Shown here piece by piece: positions 1-8,927 of a stretch of DNA of 64,000 bases; the first letter of the stretch is position 1, and every line of letters starts with the position of its first letter. A model generated the notes under the pieces. That model had not been told where the DNA came from. It did no database searches and was given only the letters and a program-made list of their open reading frames with translations. The stretch is from JBEKOF01 sp049513975 (GTDB lineage: Bacteria; Verrucomicrobiota; Verrucomicrobiia; Limisphaerales; Palsa-1400), in NCBI GenBank assembly GCA_049513975.1, contig JBEKVM010000008.1:23484-87483 (forward strand), written 5' to 3'. A program made the translations under genes and the position numbers.

Positions 1-1022
1 GCCAGGTCCGCCGGCTCCGGGCCGGCCCGGTAAAAAGAGATGATGCCGCTGGCGTTGAGCGGCGGAGCGTCGCCTTGCAGCACGGTCCAGCCCTTTTGCT
101 GGAGGGCGGGAACGAGCCAGGCGCGCTTGCGCAACAAGTCGGCGGCGATGTTTTCCACCCCCACTTCGAGCAACAATTCAAGGGCCGCCTGCATTCCCAC
201 CAGCCCGAGCAAGTTGGCGGTGCCGACCTCGTAACGCCGCCCGTCCGGCGGGAAAACCATTTTTTCCTGCGCCACAAAGCCGGGCGAGCGCACATTATGC
301 CAGCCGTAAATCCTGGGCAGGAGGGTTTCCTGCAATGATTTGCGCACGTAAAAAAGGCCCGCGCCGCAGGGACTGAGCAGCCATTTTTGCGCCCCCGCCG
401 CCAGGAAATCGAAATGCCTGGCGGCCATGGGGAAAGCGCCCAGCGTCTGGATGGCGTCCACGCCGAAGAGGATGTTGCGCGCGCGCAGGTACGCGCTGAT
501 GGTTTCCAGGTCGGGGCGGAATCCGGCCAGGAAATGGTTGCTGGCCAGGGCCACGAGGCGGGTTTGTTCGTCCACCTGGCCCATGACATCCACCGGGCGG
601 ATTTTCCCCAATTCGCGGACATTCATCAGGCGCACTTGGACGCCTTTATCCGCCAGGGCCATCCAAGGATAGACATTGGAGGGATAGTCGTCGAAGTAGA
701 TCAGGATATTGTCGCCCTTGCGCAAGGGCAGGCCGGCGGCGGCCACACTCAAGGCCAGCGAAGTCGGCCCCACAAAGGCGATCTCCTCCTCTTGCGCCCC
801 GATGAGGCGCGCGGCCAGTTGGCGGGTCTGGCGGAGGCGCGATTCCGGGACGGGCGAATCCTGGGAGGCCTGGGAGGATTGCAGGGCGTAATCGCGGACC
901 GCGTCGGCCACCCGGCGCGGGAGGGGGCTGGCGGAGGAGTGGGCCAGGAAGATTTTTGATTGCGCCACGGGAAACTCATGCCGGCGCAATTCTTCGTTGG
1001 AGTGCAGTTCGTGAATCGTCAT
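1..1022 (-). CDS. Aminotransferase class V-fold PLP enzyme (3' end cut by window edge)
   Basis: About 340 residues read from an ATG at 1022 to the window edge without a stop. The fold is that of class V aminotransferases and cysteine desulfurase-like enzymes, which use pyridoxal phosphate on amino acids. Supporting features are an N-terminal substrate strand with FLAHSSASPLP, a cofactor-binding stretch GPTSLALSVAAAGLP, the aspartate in FGVDAIQTLG, and the Schiff-base lysine in AAGAQKWLLSPCG followed by GLFYVRK. An arginine-rich RRYEVGTAN segment also fits the family. The substrate cannot be told from sequence. It is the last gene of a minus-strand run and begins 21 bases after the secretion-F gene. 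The C-terminus lies outside the window. Confidence 0.85.
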   Translation of the reverse strand, partial: MTIHELHSNEELRRHEFPVAQSKIFLAHSSASPLPRRVADAVRDYALQSSQASQDSPVPESRLRQTRQLAARLIGAQEEEIAFVGPTSLALSVAAAGLPLRKGDNILIYFDDYPSNVYPWMALADKGVQVRLMNVRELGKIRPVDVMGQVDEQTRLVALASNHFLAGFRPDLETISAYLRARNILFGVDAIQTLGAFPMAARHFDFLAAGAQKWLLSPCGAGLFYVRKSLQETLLPRIYGWHNVRSPGFVAQEKMVFPPDGRRYEVGTANLLGLVGMQAALELLLEVGVENIAADLLRKRAWLVPALQQKGWTVLQGDAPPLNASGIISFYRAGPEPADL

Positions 1023-1042
1023 GTTCCGCCGGGTCATCCGTT

Positions 1043-2062
1043 CTATTTAAAGCCTTTCAAGGCCTCATCCAGGTCACTGCCGGAGCCGTACATTCTGTTC
1101 CAAGTAGCAACAATCTGCCAGGCAATAAGCAACATCACGATAAAATACACCAATTTGGGCGACCAATCGGCAACGACTTTCATTTTGCGGCTGCCTTCCT
1201 CCTGGTAATGCCGGTGCAGCCGCCCCAGGGTCTCGTCGAGTTGCCCGCTGATTTCGCCCGAGGCGTAGAGGCTGGCGAACATCTCGGGAAACTCCGGCGA
1301 TGCCCGGATCAATTCCGCCGGCGTGGCCCCGGATTCCACCAGAGCCTTCCAGCCGCGCACGGCGCGGCCCAAGGCGGGGGAACCGCTGGCCGCCACCGCC
1401 AATTCCCAGGCGCTGGTGATGATGACGCCCGCACTGAGGAGCGCCTCCAAGGCCGCCGCCAGCCGTGCCAGCGCCAGGCAGCGCCGCGCCGTGCCCAGCA
1501 CGGGAATGGGGCGGAGAATGTTTTCCACCGCCGTGCGCCATTTTTCCCCGTGCCGCCCCTGGCCGGCAAAAATGAGGAAGGCGGCGGCGGCATAAATGGG
1601 AACCAGGATGACAAGGACCAGGAAGGAAAACCGGGCCAAACCATGTCCGGGCTTGAGGAAATCAATGAAAGCAAAAATGAAAACCGCGAAATGAAGGAGA
1701 AAAGCCGGATAGAGCAAATCCGAAATCACCTTGCGCGCCAATTGCGAGCGTTCCTCGTAATAACGGGCGAGCAATTTGAAGCAGGCGTCCAAACGGCCGC
1801 TCTGATCGCCCGCGCTGACCAAGGCGACATCGAAGGCCGGCATCCAGCTTCCCATTTGCGCCACCGCGTCGCTGACGGACGCCCCCTCGCGCAGATGCTG
1901 CTGCCAGAGGGCGATGGCCGAGCGCAGGGAGCGGGAGGGGGGATTGTGCTGAAGCTGTTCCAGCGCCTTGGGGGCGGTCAACCCGGCGGAGAGCAAGACG
2001 CCGAGCGTATGATACAATTCGGCGCGCTGCTTGAGTTGCCCAGGCGTAATAATCAATGGCAT
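1043..2062 (-). CDS. Type II secretion system F domain protein
   Basis: An inner-membrane protein of about 339 residues related to GspF/PilC, the platform protein of type II secretion and type IV pilus machines. Two T2SF repeats are visible: an N-terminal one around LGVLLSAGLTAPKALEQL and a C-terminal one around LAAALEALLSAGVIITSAWEL. Hydrophobic segments lie near the middle (FLVLVILVPIYAAAAFLIF) and at the end (LVYFIVMLLIAWQIVATW). I start it at the ATG at 2062 because MPLIITPGQ fits the family N-terminus; a GTG in frame at 2119 would add 19 residues. No GspE, GspD or pilin gene is nearby, so it is an isolated paralogue whose machine, if any, lies elsewhere. Confidence 0.85.
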   Translation of the reverse strand: MPLIITPGQLKQRAELYHTLGVLLSAGLTAPKALEQLQHNPPSRSLRSAIALWQQHLREGASVSDAVAQMGSWMPAFDVALVSAGDQSGRLDACFKLLARYYEERSQLARKVISDLLYPAFLLHFAVFIFAFIDFLKPGHGLARFSFLVLVILVPIYAAAAFLIFAGQGRHGEKWRTAVENILRPIPVLGTARRCLALARLAAALEALLSAGVIITSAWELAVAASGSPALGRAVRGWKALVESGATPAELIRASPEFPEMFASLYASGEISGQLDETLGRLHRHYQEEGSRKMKVVADWSPKLVYFIVMLLIAWQIVATWNRMYGSGSDLDEALKGFK

Positions 2063-2178
2063 GAACAGCGGTATCCAATCTGCGACCGATGGCGACGGCC
2101 CAATGACTGAGCTTCGCACGTCCCGAAGGGGTGCGCGACTGGCGGTTGCCCTCCGGCCACCGGCCCATTCGCCCTGTC

Positions 2179-2511
2179 TTACCCGATCAGCTTGTCAAAC
2201 TGCGCCTTCAGATCGCGCTTGGAAACCATGCCGACAATCTGCCCGGCCACCTCGCCGTTTTTGAAAAGTAGAAAAGTAGGGATGGCGCGCACCCCGAAAT
2301 CGGCGGCCAGCGCTTGATCTTCATCAATGTTGACCTTGCCAATGCGAACGCGGCTGTCGTATTCGCCGGCCAGTTCGTCGAGGACGGGGGCGACCTGCTT
2401 GCATGGCCCGCACCATTCGGCCCAGAAATCCACCACCACCGGGACCGGGGACTTGAGCACTTCCTGGTCGAAATTTGCCTTGTTGAGCTTGACGATATTA
2501 AGGGCAGCCAT
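2179..2511 (-). CDS. trxA: Thioredoxin
   Basis: A cytoplasmic thiol-disulfide oxidoreductase of 110 residues, the normal length for thioredoxin. The redox motif WAEWCGPCK places the cysteines at residues 34 and 37, preceded by VVVDFW. The conserved cis-proline segment is present as VRAIPTFLLFKNGE. It reduces disulfides in client proteins with electrons from thioredoxin reductase, which is not in this window. It lies 10 bases after the tail-anchored protein gene and before the secretion-F gene, all minus strand, so co-transcription is likely. Confidence 0.96.
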   Translation of the reverse strand: MAALNIVKLNKANFDQEVLKSPVPVVVDFWAEWCGPCKQVAPVLDELAGEYDSRVRIGKVNIDEDQALAADFGVRAIPTFLLFKNGEVAGQIVGMVSKRDLKAQFDKLIG

Positions 2512-2521
2512 AAAGCAAAGG

Positions 2522-2974
2522 TCAATTCTTCGTCAGCCCATCAATGCCGCCAAGAACCAAATACAAGCAGGACCCAACGGCGGCCAGCACCACCACCATT
2601 GCGGCAATGGCCAGGACCTTGTCCAGCGTGCCAACGCCGGCGGCCGGGGCCACGTAAGCGGCCGGACGCGGAGCCGGCGCCGCCGGAGCCGGTTGCCGGG
2701 CCGACGCCGGCGCACCCGCGCGGGAAGGCGGAGGGGGAGGAGGCGCGGCAGCCCGTGGAGCAGCCGAGGCGGCGGGGGCGGCGGCGGGGGCGGCGGTGCC
2801 GGACGAGGTTGGCGGCCCGCCTTGAGCCAGCGAGGGCAACTTGATCGTTGGGGCCGAAGTCGGCTTGGGCGGCAAATTGATGCGGACGGTTTCCTTCTTG
2901 GGCTGAACCTTGGAGGCTTCAGCCGGTTTGGGCGGCATCGCGCCCCCGGGCAGATTTGGAATATTCTCTGGCAT
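2522..2974 (-). CDS. Pro/Ala-rich protein with a C-terminal membrane anchor
   Basis: A protein of 150 residues that I do not assign to a family. The start is set at the ATG at 2974 because AAAGGAAACT lies just before it. The body is rich in Pro, Ala and Ser, likely disordered, with a positively charged proline-rich motif around KKETVRINLPPKPTSAPTIK. One hydrophobic helix (VLAIAAMVVVLAAVGSCLYLVLG) lies close to the C-terminus, as in a tail-anchored or single-pass protein with its bulk in the cytoplasm. It is followed within 10 bases by trxA. The function is unknown. Confidence 0.7.
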   Translation of the reverse strand: MPENIPNLPGGAMPPKPAEASKVQPKKETVRINLPPKPTSAPTIKLPSLAQGGPPTSSGTAAPAAAPAASAAPRAAAPPPPPPSRAGAPASARQPAPAAPAPRPAAYVAPAAGVGTLDKVLAIAAMVVVLAAVGSCLYLVLGGIDGLTKN

Positions 2975-3091
2975 AGTTTCCTTTTGTGCCAACAAACTAG
3001 AGTTGCCGCCGCCCGGTGTCAAATCCGAATTGCCCGGGATTCCCGGATTTTCCGGGCCGGCGTCCGCTTTTTCGGCCGGAACAGTGAAGAC

Positions 3092-3442
3092 TCAATACCG
3101 CGACCCGGAGCCGCCCGACTCCCTGCCGCCACCGCGGGACTCGCGGGCCGGGCCGCGGGATTCCCTGCCGCCCTGCCCCGGGGGGCGTTCCTCGCGCGGG
3201 CGGGCGATGTTGACGGTCAGCGCCCGCTCTTGCAGGAGTTTGCCGTGGAACAATTCGATGGCCTTGGCCGCCTCGGCCGCCGAAGCCATCTCCACGAAGG
3301 CAAATCCGCGGGATTTGCCGGTGAATTTGTCCATCATCAGGTTGACGGAGCTGACGGTGCCCGCCCCGGCGAAGCAATTCCGCAGGTCGTCTTCGGTGGT
3401 GTTGTAGGACAGGTTGCCGATGAATAATCTTGTGTCGCTCAT
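3092..3442 (-). CDS. RRM-domain RNA-binding protein
   Basis: A 116-residue single-RRM protein of the type common in cyanobacteria, planctomycetes and verrucomicrobia, which binds single-stranded RNA. RNP2 is LFIGNL near residues 6-11 and RNP1 is KSRGFAFVEM near residues 43-52. These are followed by a second helix and the final strand (LTVNIARP). The tail from about residue 83 is Gly/Arg/Ser-rich with RESRGGG-like repeats, typical of glycine-rich RNA-binding proteins. The ATG at 3442 fits the family start MSDTRLFIGNL. A role in RNA stability or cold adaptation is inferred from the family only. Confidence 0.93.
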   Translation of the reverse strand: MSDTRLFIGNLSYNTTEDDLRNCFAGAGTVSSVNLMMDKFTGKSRGFAFVEMASAAEAAKAIELFHGKLLQERALTVNIARPREERPPGQGGRESRGPARESRGGGRESGGSGSRY

Positions 3443-3635
3443 GTGTGTAATAGCAGCTGAGAAGCCCGCAGACTACCGCGTTTTGCCCGTGGCGAAACAT
3501 CCAACGCGCCTTGATTTTTGGATTTAGGTCGTCAATTTACTTTTCAGTCTCTGTTTGTCTTTCTGGCACGATGTTGCGTTTTTAGCGGGCTGGCCGCCGG
3601 GTGTCAACACAATCCGGCGTTTTCCGCGCATTTTT

Positions 3636-4616
3636 TTACTCTCCGGGGTAACGCAGCCCCCAGGGCGCCCGGACCGCGTCCAGCGTTTTCATGATGGCCA
3701 GGGTCTCATCCAGCGGCATGATGGGGCTTTCCAGCCGCCCCTGGCGCAGGCAGGTCATGAACTCCGCCGCCTCGAATTGAAAGCCGTTCCCCGCGTAAGG
3801 CAGGTCGAAATGCCCGGTTTTGCCCCTGGCCGGCGTCAGCGTCATCCGGCTCGGTTTCCACCAGATGGGATGGATCTTGATGGACCCGGTTTCGCCAATG
3901 ATCTCCGCCTCAGAAGGGCTGTCCGTCCGCAAACCGGCAAAAAGGGTCGCCACCGCGCCGTTTTGGTAATGGAAAATCATGGCCGCCTGATAATCCACAC
4001 CCGAGGCCCCCATTTCCGCCCCGCTGCAGATATGCGCCGGCGCCCCCAGGATCATGGAGGCGAGGGAAACGGGATAGATCCCGACATCCAGCAAGGCGCC
4101 GCCGCCCAGAGCACGGTTGAAATGCCGTCCTTCCGGGGAAAACATGCAGCGAAAACTAAAATCCGCCGCGACCAGCCGCACCCGGCCCACGGCCCCTTCG
4201 GCCAGCAACTGGCGCAAGCGGGCCATCACGGGGAAGGCCCGCGTCCACATCCCCTCCATCAGCAGTAATTTCCTGGCCCGCGCGCAGCGGATGACCTGCT
4301 CCGCCTGGCTGGCATTGATGGCAAACGGTTTCTCGCAGAGGACCGCCTTGCCCGCCTCCAGGCAGCGGAGAGAATTCTCCGCGTGAAAAGGATGAGGCAC
4401 GGCCACATACACGGCCTCCACCTCCTGGTCCTCCGCCAGCGCGGCGTAATTGCCATGGCAGTGCGGCGCCCGCCAGCGCGCGCCGAAACTTACCGCCGCC
4501 GTGGCGGAGCGCGATCCGACCGCGACCAGCCGGGCCTCCGGCATCGCGGTCAAGTCCTCCGCAAATTTATTGGCGATGTGGCCGGTGCCGATAATCCCCC
4601 AGCGAACAGGTTGCAT
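3636..4616 (-). CDS. Gfo/Idh/MocA family NAD(P)-dependent oxidoreductase
   Basis: A dehydrogenase of 326 residues. The N-terminal Rossmann fold has GIIGTGHIANKFAEDL, and the conserved lysine-proline motif is CEKPFAINASQA. The C-terminal alpha/beta dimerisation domain contains GGGALLDVGIYPVSLA and the usual helix with D and Y/H catalytic positions. Members oxidise or reduce sugars, inositols or trans-dihydrodiols; this one most resembles the dihydrodiol dehydrogenase or glucose-fructose oxidoreductase-like group, but the substrate is not readable. I use the ATG at 4616; a TTG two codons upstream is also open. The neighbours do not define a pathway. Confidence 0.9.
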   Translation of the reverse strand: MQPVRWGIIGTGHIANKFAEDLTAMPEARLVAVGSRSATAAVSFGARWRAPHCHGNYAALAEDQEVEAVYVAVPHPFHAENSLRCLEAGKAVLCEKPFAINASQAEQVIRCARARKLLLMEGMWTRAFPVMARLRQLLAEGAVGRVRLVAADFSFRCMFSPEGRHFNRALGGGALLDVGIYPVSLASMILGAPAHICSGAEMGASGVDYQAAMIFHYQNGAVATLFAGLRTDSPSEAEIIGETGSIKIHPIWWKPSRMTLTPARGKTGHFDLPYAGNGFQFEAAEFMTCLRQGRLESPIMPLDETLAIMKTLDAVRAPWGLRYPGE

Positions 4617-4694
4617 GTGCAATGGTTATATCGGGCCTGGTGGCTGGAAAGCAAACTGGAATCCGACCGAGCGGACGGATTGGACTGATCTGTC

Positions 4695-5159
4695 CTATTT
4701 CTTCCCCGCCTGCCGGACCACTATTTCCTCGCCCGCCTTCCACGGGTGCTCGGTTTTGTCCACAATCAGGGTGCGGGGCAGCACCTCGATCTGGTGCCCG
4801 CAAAGCCGCAGGGTGATCGTCCCCGGCAAATAAAGGGCGTCCTGCAAAAGCATTTCTCCAAAAGGCAGATTGGTCGTCGCTTCGCGGAATTTTATCAGCT
4901 CCGCCAGATTGGGCCGCGCCACTTTGTCGTCCGGGAAACTCAATCTCTCCGAAATGTGCAATGTCGGCTGCGAAATCTGCAAGGAGGGCCGCCCCGCGCC
5001 GTCGGAGATAAACGCAATCTCCCACGGCCCCTTCACCGCGCGCCGGTATTCAATCAAGGAAAAGGCCGCGATGTAAAAAGCCAGGGCCAGCCCGGCGGCC
5101 AACGCCAGATGGCGAAACAGACCGTCCTTGCGCGCGGGAATGGCGGGAGGCTGAGTCAA
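4695..5159 (-). CDS. Small single-pass membrane protein, unknown function
   Basis: A 154-residue protein with one hydrophobic segment near the N-terminus (LALAAGLALAFYIAAFSLI). It is followed by an extracytoplasmic domain with alternating hydrophobic residues and segments such as GPWEIAFISD and ITLRLCGHQIEVLPR. I do not recognise the family. The start is a TTG whose bases overlap the stop of the upstream peptidase gene (TTGA at 5156-5159), which suggests translational coupling. The C-terminus ends with EEIVVRQAGKK. Confidence 0.65.
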   Translation of the reverse strand: MTQPPAIPARKDGLFRHLALAAGLALAFYIAAFSLIEYRRAVKGPWEIAFISDGAGRPSLQISQPTLHISERLSFPDDKVARPNLAELIKFREATTNLPFGEMLLQDALYLPGTITLRLCGHQIEVLPRTLIVDKTEHPWKAGEEIVVRQAGKK

Positions 5160-6226
5160 ATTTTCACTTTAAACTGTTCCCCGGCCTTGAGGGAGAGGGC
5201 GAAGGCGCAGATGAGCCGGGGAATCTGTTCCAGGTCGCGCAGACTGATCATCTCGACCGGGGAATGCATGTAGCGGTCGGGCAGGCTGATCAGCCCGCTG
5301 GGAATGCCGCCGCGCGTCCAGAAAATCACGTCGGTGTCGGTCCCGCTGGTGGCGGAAGTGGCCTCGTGCTGCAACTTGATTCTTTGGGAGCGCGCCACCG
5401 CCTCCAGGCGGGCCATGACGGCGGGGTGGTTGCAAACTCCGTGGGTCAGGGTGGGCCCGCGGCCCACTTTGACATCGCCGTGCTGCTGCTGGCTGACGGT
5501 GGGATAATCGGTCGCATGAGTGACATCCACCACCAGGGCCACATCGGGCTTGAGGGTGTAGGCAATCTGCCGCGCCCCCAGCAGGCCGACTTCCTCCATG
5601 ATGTTGGAAACGGCCAGGATTTCGGCCCGCAACTTTGCCTTGCTTTCCCGCGCCAGGCGCAAGGACTCCGCCACCGCAAAGGTGCCGACCCGGTTGTCAA
5701 AGGCCCGGGCCACGGCCAGGTCCTTGCGCAACAATTCAAAGGAGTCGGCCAGGGTGATGGGATCACCCACCCGCACCAGCGTTTCGGCCTCCCGCCGGCT
5801 GCCCGCGCCGATGTCAATAAATAATTCATGGATTTTGGGCGGCTTTCCGTCCGGCTCGCCTTTGAGCAAATGCGGCGCCACGTTGCCGACCACCCCCCGC
5901 ACCGGCCCGCCCCGGGCATGAATGACAATCCGCTGCGCCTTGGTGATGGCGGGGTCCACCCCGCCGAGTTTGCGGACATAAATGAAGCCTTCCTCGTTAA
6001 TATAATTGACGACCATGGAGATTTCGTCGGCGTGCGCCGCCAGCATGAGCCGGGGGGACCCGCCCTTGTTGAGGACCGCCACGGCGTTGCCGTAAGCGTC
6101 GGTAAAAGTTTCATCGGCAAAGGGCGCCACATAATCGAGCCAGACGCGCTGGCCGCGGGCCTCATGGCCGGAGGGGCTGGGCGTGTTGACCAGCCTTTCC
6201 AGAAACTGAAGTGATTCAGATCGCAT
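5156..6226 (-). CDS. M42 family glutamyl/leucyl aminopeptidase
   Basis: A cytoplasmic metallo-aminopeptidase of 356 residues, the usual M42 (FrvX/PepA-like) length, which trims N-terminal residues from peptides. Metal-site motifs are visible: LAAHADEIS (His 65, Asp 67), ARAFDNRVG with the bridging aspartate, NIMEEVGLLGAR with the catalytic glutamate pair, VVDVTHATD, and a late metal histidine in RYMHSPVEM. The family usually forms large tetrahedral complexes. Its stop overlaps the TTG start of a small membrane protein gene. The ATG at 6226 gives the expected family start. Confidence 0.93.
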   Translation of the reverse strand: MRSESLQFLERLVNTPSPSGHEARGQRVWLDYVAPFADETFTDAYGNAVAVLNKGGSPRLMLAAHADEISMVVNYINEEGFIYVRKLGGVDPAITKAQRIVIHARGGPVRGVVGNVAPHLLKGEPDGKPPKIHELFIDIGAGSRREAETLVRVGDPITLADSFELLRKDLAVARAFDNRVGTFAVAESLRLARESKAKLRAEILAVSNIMEEVGLLGARQIAYTLKPDVALVVDVTHATDYPTVSQQQHGDVKVGRGPTLTHGVCNHPAVMARLEAVARSQRIKLQHEATSATSGTDTDVIFWTRGGIPSGLISLPDRYMHSPVEMISLRDLEQIPRLICAFALSLKAGEQFKVKI

Positions 6227-6507
6227 GAATCCATTCTAGGCCGCACGCGCCGGCACAAGCAATGCGGAAGCGGAGCGGGTGGAGGGGTGGTGGAAATGGC
6301 AAATCTGCATAAACCGACGGAAAGAAGATGCCAATCCGGACGTCTCCGACGACCGGCGTTTTTACCTTCGACTTCCCCAGGAACATTTTTCCGTCTGGTT
6401 CCTCTTATGATGGGCCGTTGGCAGAATGAACGCGGGTAAGCCGGCCTGCATTTTCCCGAGGCCATTGGGAAACTGGAAAACATCTGAACAAAGAAAGGCA
6501 AAGTGTT

Positions 6508-7524
6508 ATGATCGCAGCAGAAAGGCTTGGAAATCACCCCCGCGCAAACCTCATGCGGCTGGCGGCTGGCGCCGCCGGGGCCGCGTTGACCGCCGCCTGG
6601 CTTCTCGCGCCTGTGCCGGCTTCAGCCGGATTTAGAAAGGCGACGCCGCCATCAACGCCGGGCAATTTTCATGTCACGGCAATCACAACCCGTAGCGTCT
6701 CGTTCGCTTGGAACGCTTCCACGCCGGGGTCGGGCGGGAGTCTTGTTTACGAGATCCAAAACGATACGCAAGGGTTTATCGAAAACGTCGGCAACGTCAC
6801 CAGTGTCACCTGGACGGTTGGAGTGCAGGCGGGCGGCACTTATTCGTTCCACATCATTGCTGTTTCGGGCAACCAGGCGTCCGCGCCCAGCCCGGAAGTC
6901 ACGGTGACGCTTGCCGGGACTCCGCTGCCAACACCCGTCCAGCCGGCCGCGCCAGTGATAACGGCAACCAGCGCGACCTCGGATACCATCACGGTGTCGT
7001 GGACGGAAGCGACGCCTGCCGACGAGATCAACTCATTTGACGTCGCTGTCAATGGCATGGGGGATGGCGGCGGTTCGGCAGATTCCACAACGTCAACAGC
7101 CACGGGTCTGTGGCCCGGCTTCACTTATACCATCACGGTCACTGCCTATAGCTTGAACGGCACAACGGGAGCACTCACCACCAAGAGCGCCCCCGTCACC
7201 GTGACGACGGCGCCAGCGACAACCACCCCGCCTCCCAACGCTCCGACCGCTCCAACCGGCCTGACCGGCGGTGGTGATGGCGGCGGCGAAGCCATCATTT
7301 CGTGGAACCCCTCGACGTCGGTAAACGAGCCGCAATCACAAATCCAATATAATATCTACATTGATGGCGTTTTGGATGTGCCTGACACCTCCGTGGGCGT
7401 TACAACGGACGTGTATATATTCCCGCACGGCGCAACCGTGCCGGCGCAAGTTTGGGTAGTTGCGGTTGACCAATTTGGAAACCAGTCGGCGCCGAGCAAT
7501 ATCCTCGTTCTGAGTGGTTTCTAA
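6508..7524 (+). CDS. Secreted fibronectin type III repeat protein
   Basis: A 338-residue exported protein. A signal peptide with a long hydrophobic core (AAGAAGAALTAAWLLAPVPASA) ends near residue 40. Three FN3-like beta domains follow, at roughly 50-130, 147-235 and 245-335, each with the SW-T or SFAW core tryptophan and the Y-I/V pattern. Low-complexity Pro/Thr linkers separate them (TTPPPNAPTAPTG). GAAAGG-like bases precede the ATG at 6508; an internal ATG at 6553 is an alternative. No catalytic domain is attached, so it may be a structural or adhesive surface protein. It forms a single-gene unit closed by a strong terminator. Confidence 0.88.
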   Translation: MIAAERLGNHPRANLMRLAAGAAGAALTAAWLLAPVPASAGFRKATPPSTPGNFHVTAITTRSVSFAWNASTPGSGGSLVYEIQNDTQGFIENVGNVTSVTWTVGVQAGGTYSFHIIAVSGNQASAPSPEVTVTLAGTPLPTPVQPAAPVITATSATSDTITVSWTEATPADEINSFDVAVNGMGDGGGSADSTTSTATGLWPGFTYTITVTAYSLNGTTGALTTKSAPVTVTTAPATTTPPPNAPTAPTGLTGGGDGGGEAIISWNPSTSVNEPQSQIQYNIYIDGVLDVPDTSVGVTTDVYIFPHGATVPAQVWVVAVDQFGNQSAPSNILVLSGF

Positions 7525-7557
7525 CCGTCCGCGCGCACGCGGCATTGGCAGTTCACG

Positions 7558-7590
7558 CCCCTCCCTTCGATGGGAGGGGCCTTTCTTTTC
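7558..7590 (+). terminator. Rho-independent terminator of the FN3 gene
   Basis: A perfect 8-bp GC stem (CCCCTCCC at 7558-7565 with GGGAGGGG at 7572-7579) and a six-base loop are followed by CCTTTCTTTTC. It lies 34 bases after the FN3 stop codon. Confidence 0.85.
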
Positions 7591-7831
7591 ATTGCGGCCA
7601 GGATGGTGGCAGCATGGACCGCGACTGAATGATTGGAAGTCCTGTTGTTGCGCAATTCTGATGGGTTGCTGTTGCTGCGAGACGGGGGTTGGGGAAGAGG
7701 TGTCCGGCGGGACGCGCTCCTTCGCCAAGGCTGCGCAGGACAGGGAGCCCCGCCCTGCCGTGAGCGGCCAGATTTTTTGTTTTTCGTTTTGCATTCGGCG
7801 TTTTGGCTTCGGCATTCTTCGGTCCGGCATA
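7591..7831. other. Intergenic leader of proB with repeat-like sequence
   Basis: No gene is seen. The segment contains the palindromic-repeat type GGGAGCCCCGCCCTGCCGTG near 7744 and a T-rich run built of GTTTTGCATTCGGCGTTTTGG-like words just before proB. No convincing sigma-70 promoter was found. Confidence 0.4.
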
Positions 7832-8905
7832 ATGCACCGCGATACGCTTATCAAGGCCAGCCGCATCGTCGTCAAATTGGGCACCGGCGTCCTGACGGAC
7901 AGCCGCAAGCAGCCGGATTTGGCGCAGATGACGCAGTTGGTTGCCCAGATCTCCGCCCTGCGCGCCCAGGGCAAGGAGGTCGTCATCGTCAGTTCGGGTG
8001 CGGTCGGCGCGGGCATGGGGATTTTGGGGTATGAAAAGCGGCCGGTGGAAACGGCGGAATTGCAGGCTTGCGCCGCGGTAGGGCAGCCGCGCCTGATGGC
8101 CCTTTACGAAAAGCTTTTCGGCGAGGCCGGACATCGGGTGGCCCAGGTGCTGCTGACGCACGAGGACCTGGCACATCACGAGCGGCATCTCAACGCCCGC
8201 ACCACGCTGGTCGCGCTCCTGCGCCACGGCATTATCCCGGTCATCAATGAAAACGACGCGATTTCGTTCACGGAAATAAAGTTTGGGGACAACGACCAGT
8301 TGTCGGCGCTGGTGGCCTGCCTGCTGCCGGCGGACGCGCTGGTGATTTTGACGACGGTGGACGGGTTCATCGAAAACTTCGGCAAATCCAATCCGAAAAC
8401 GATCAGCACGGTGGAACATTTGGACGAGGCCATGAAAAACCAAGCGCGCGGCACCGAGAGCGCCACGGCCGTGGGCGGGATGGCCTCCAAACTGGAGGCG
8501 GCCAAGATTGTGATTCGTTCCGGCATACCGCTGATCATCGCCTCCGGGAAAAAGAAAAACGCGCTGGCGCACATATTCGAGGGGCGGGAAGAGGGGACGA
8601 TTTTTGTGGCGCAGCCGGCGAAATTGAAGGGGCGCAAACGCTGGATCGCGTTTTTCCATCATGCCAAAGGGGCGCTCTTTGTGGATGAAGGGGCAAAACA
8701 AGCCCTGCGGGAAAGGGGCAAGAGCCTGCTCCCGCCCGGGGTGGCGCGGTGCGAAGGGGATTTTGCGGCCGGGGAAGTGGTGCGGGTGTGCGATTTGAAC
8801 GGGACCGAGTTTGCCCGGGGGATCTGTGAATTTGATTCCAGCGTCGTCAAAGCCCGGCAGGCGGCCGGGGTGGTGGTGCATCGCGACAACCTGGTGATTC
8901 TTTGA
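7832..8905 (+). CDS. proB: Glutamate 5-kinase
   Basis: It phosphorylates L-glutamate to gamma-glutamyl phosphate with ATP, the first step of proline synthesis. The protein has 357 residues, matching the family. The amino-acid-kinase domain starts with RIVVKLGTGVLTD and continues with VSSGAVGAGMG, VINENDAISFTEIKFGDNDQLSA and TAVGGMASKLEAAKI. A C-terminal PUA domain follows (SLLPPGVARCEGDFAAGEVV to the end). The start is the ATG at 7832, directly before the family N-terminus, although the frame is open further upstream. proA is not in the window. mazG follows after 22 bases, so the two are probably co-transcribed. Confidence 0.95.
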   Translation: MHRDTLIKASRIVVKLGTGVLTDSRKQPDLAQMTQLVAQISALRAQGKEVVIVSSGAVGAGMGILGYEKRPVETAELQACAAVGQPRLMALYEKLFGEAGHRVAQVLLTHEDLAHHERHLNARTTLVALLRHGIIPVINENDAISFTEIKFGDNDQLSALVACLLPADALVILTTVDGFIENFGKSNPKTISTVEHLDEAMKNQARGTESATAVGGMASKLEAAKIVIRSGIPLIIASGKKKNALAHIFEGREEGTIFVAQPAKLKGRKRWIAFFHHAKGALFVDEGAKQALRERGKSLLPPGVARCEGDFAAGEVVRVCDLNGTEFARGICEFDSSVVKARQAAGVVVHRDNLVIL

Positions 8906-8927
8906 AATCCACCTGGAACCGACGCCG

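Noticed and set aside
956..2110. Open frame of 384 codons on the plus strand
   Set aside because: Antisense to the secretion-F gene and the start of the aminotransferase-fold gene.
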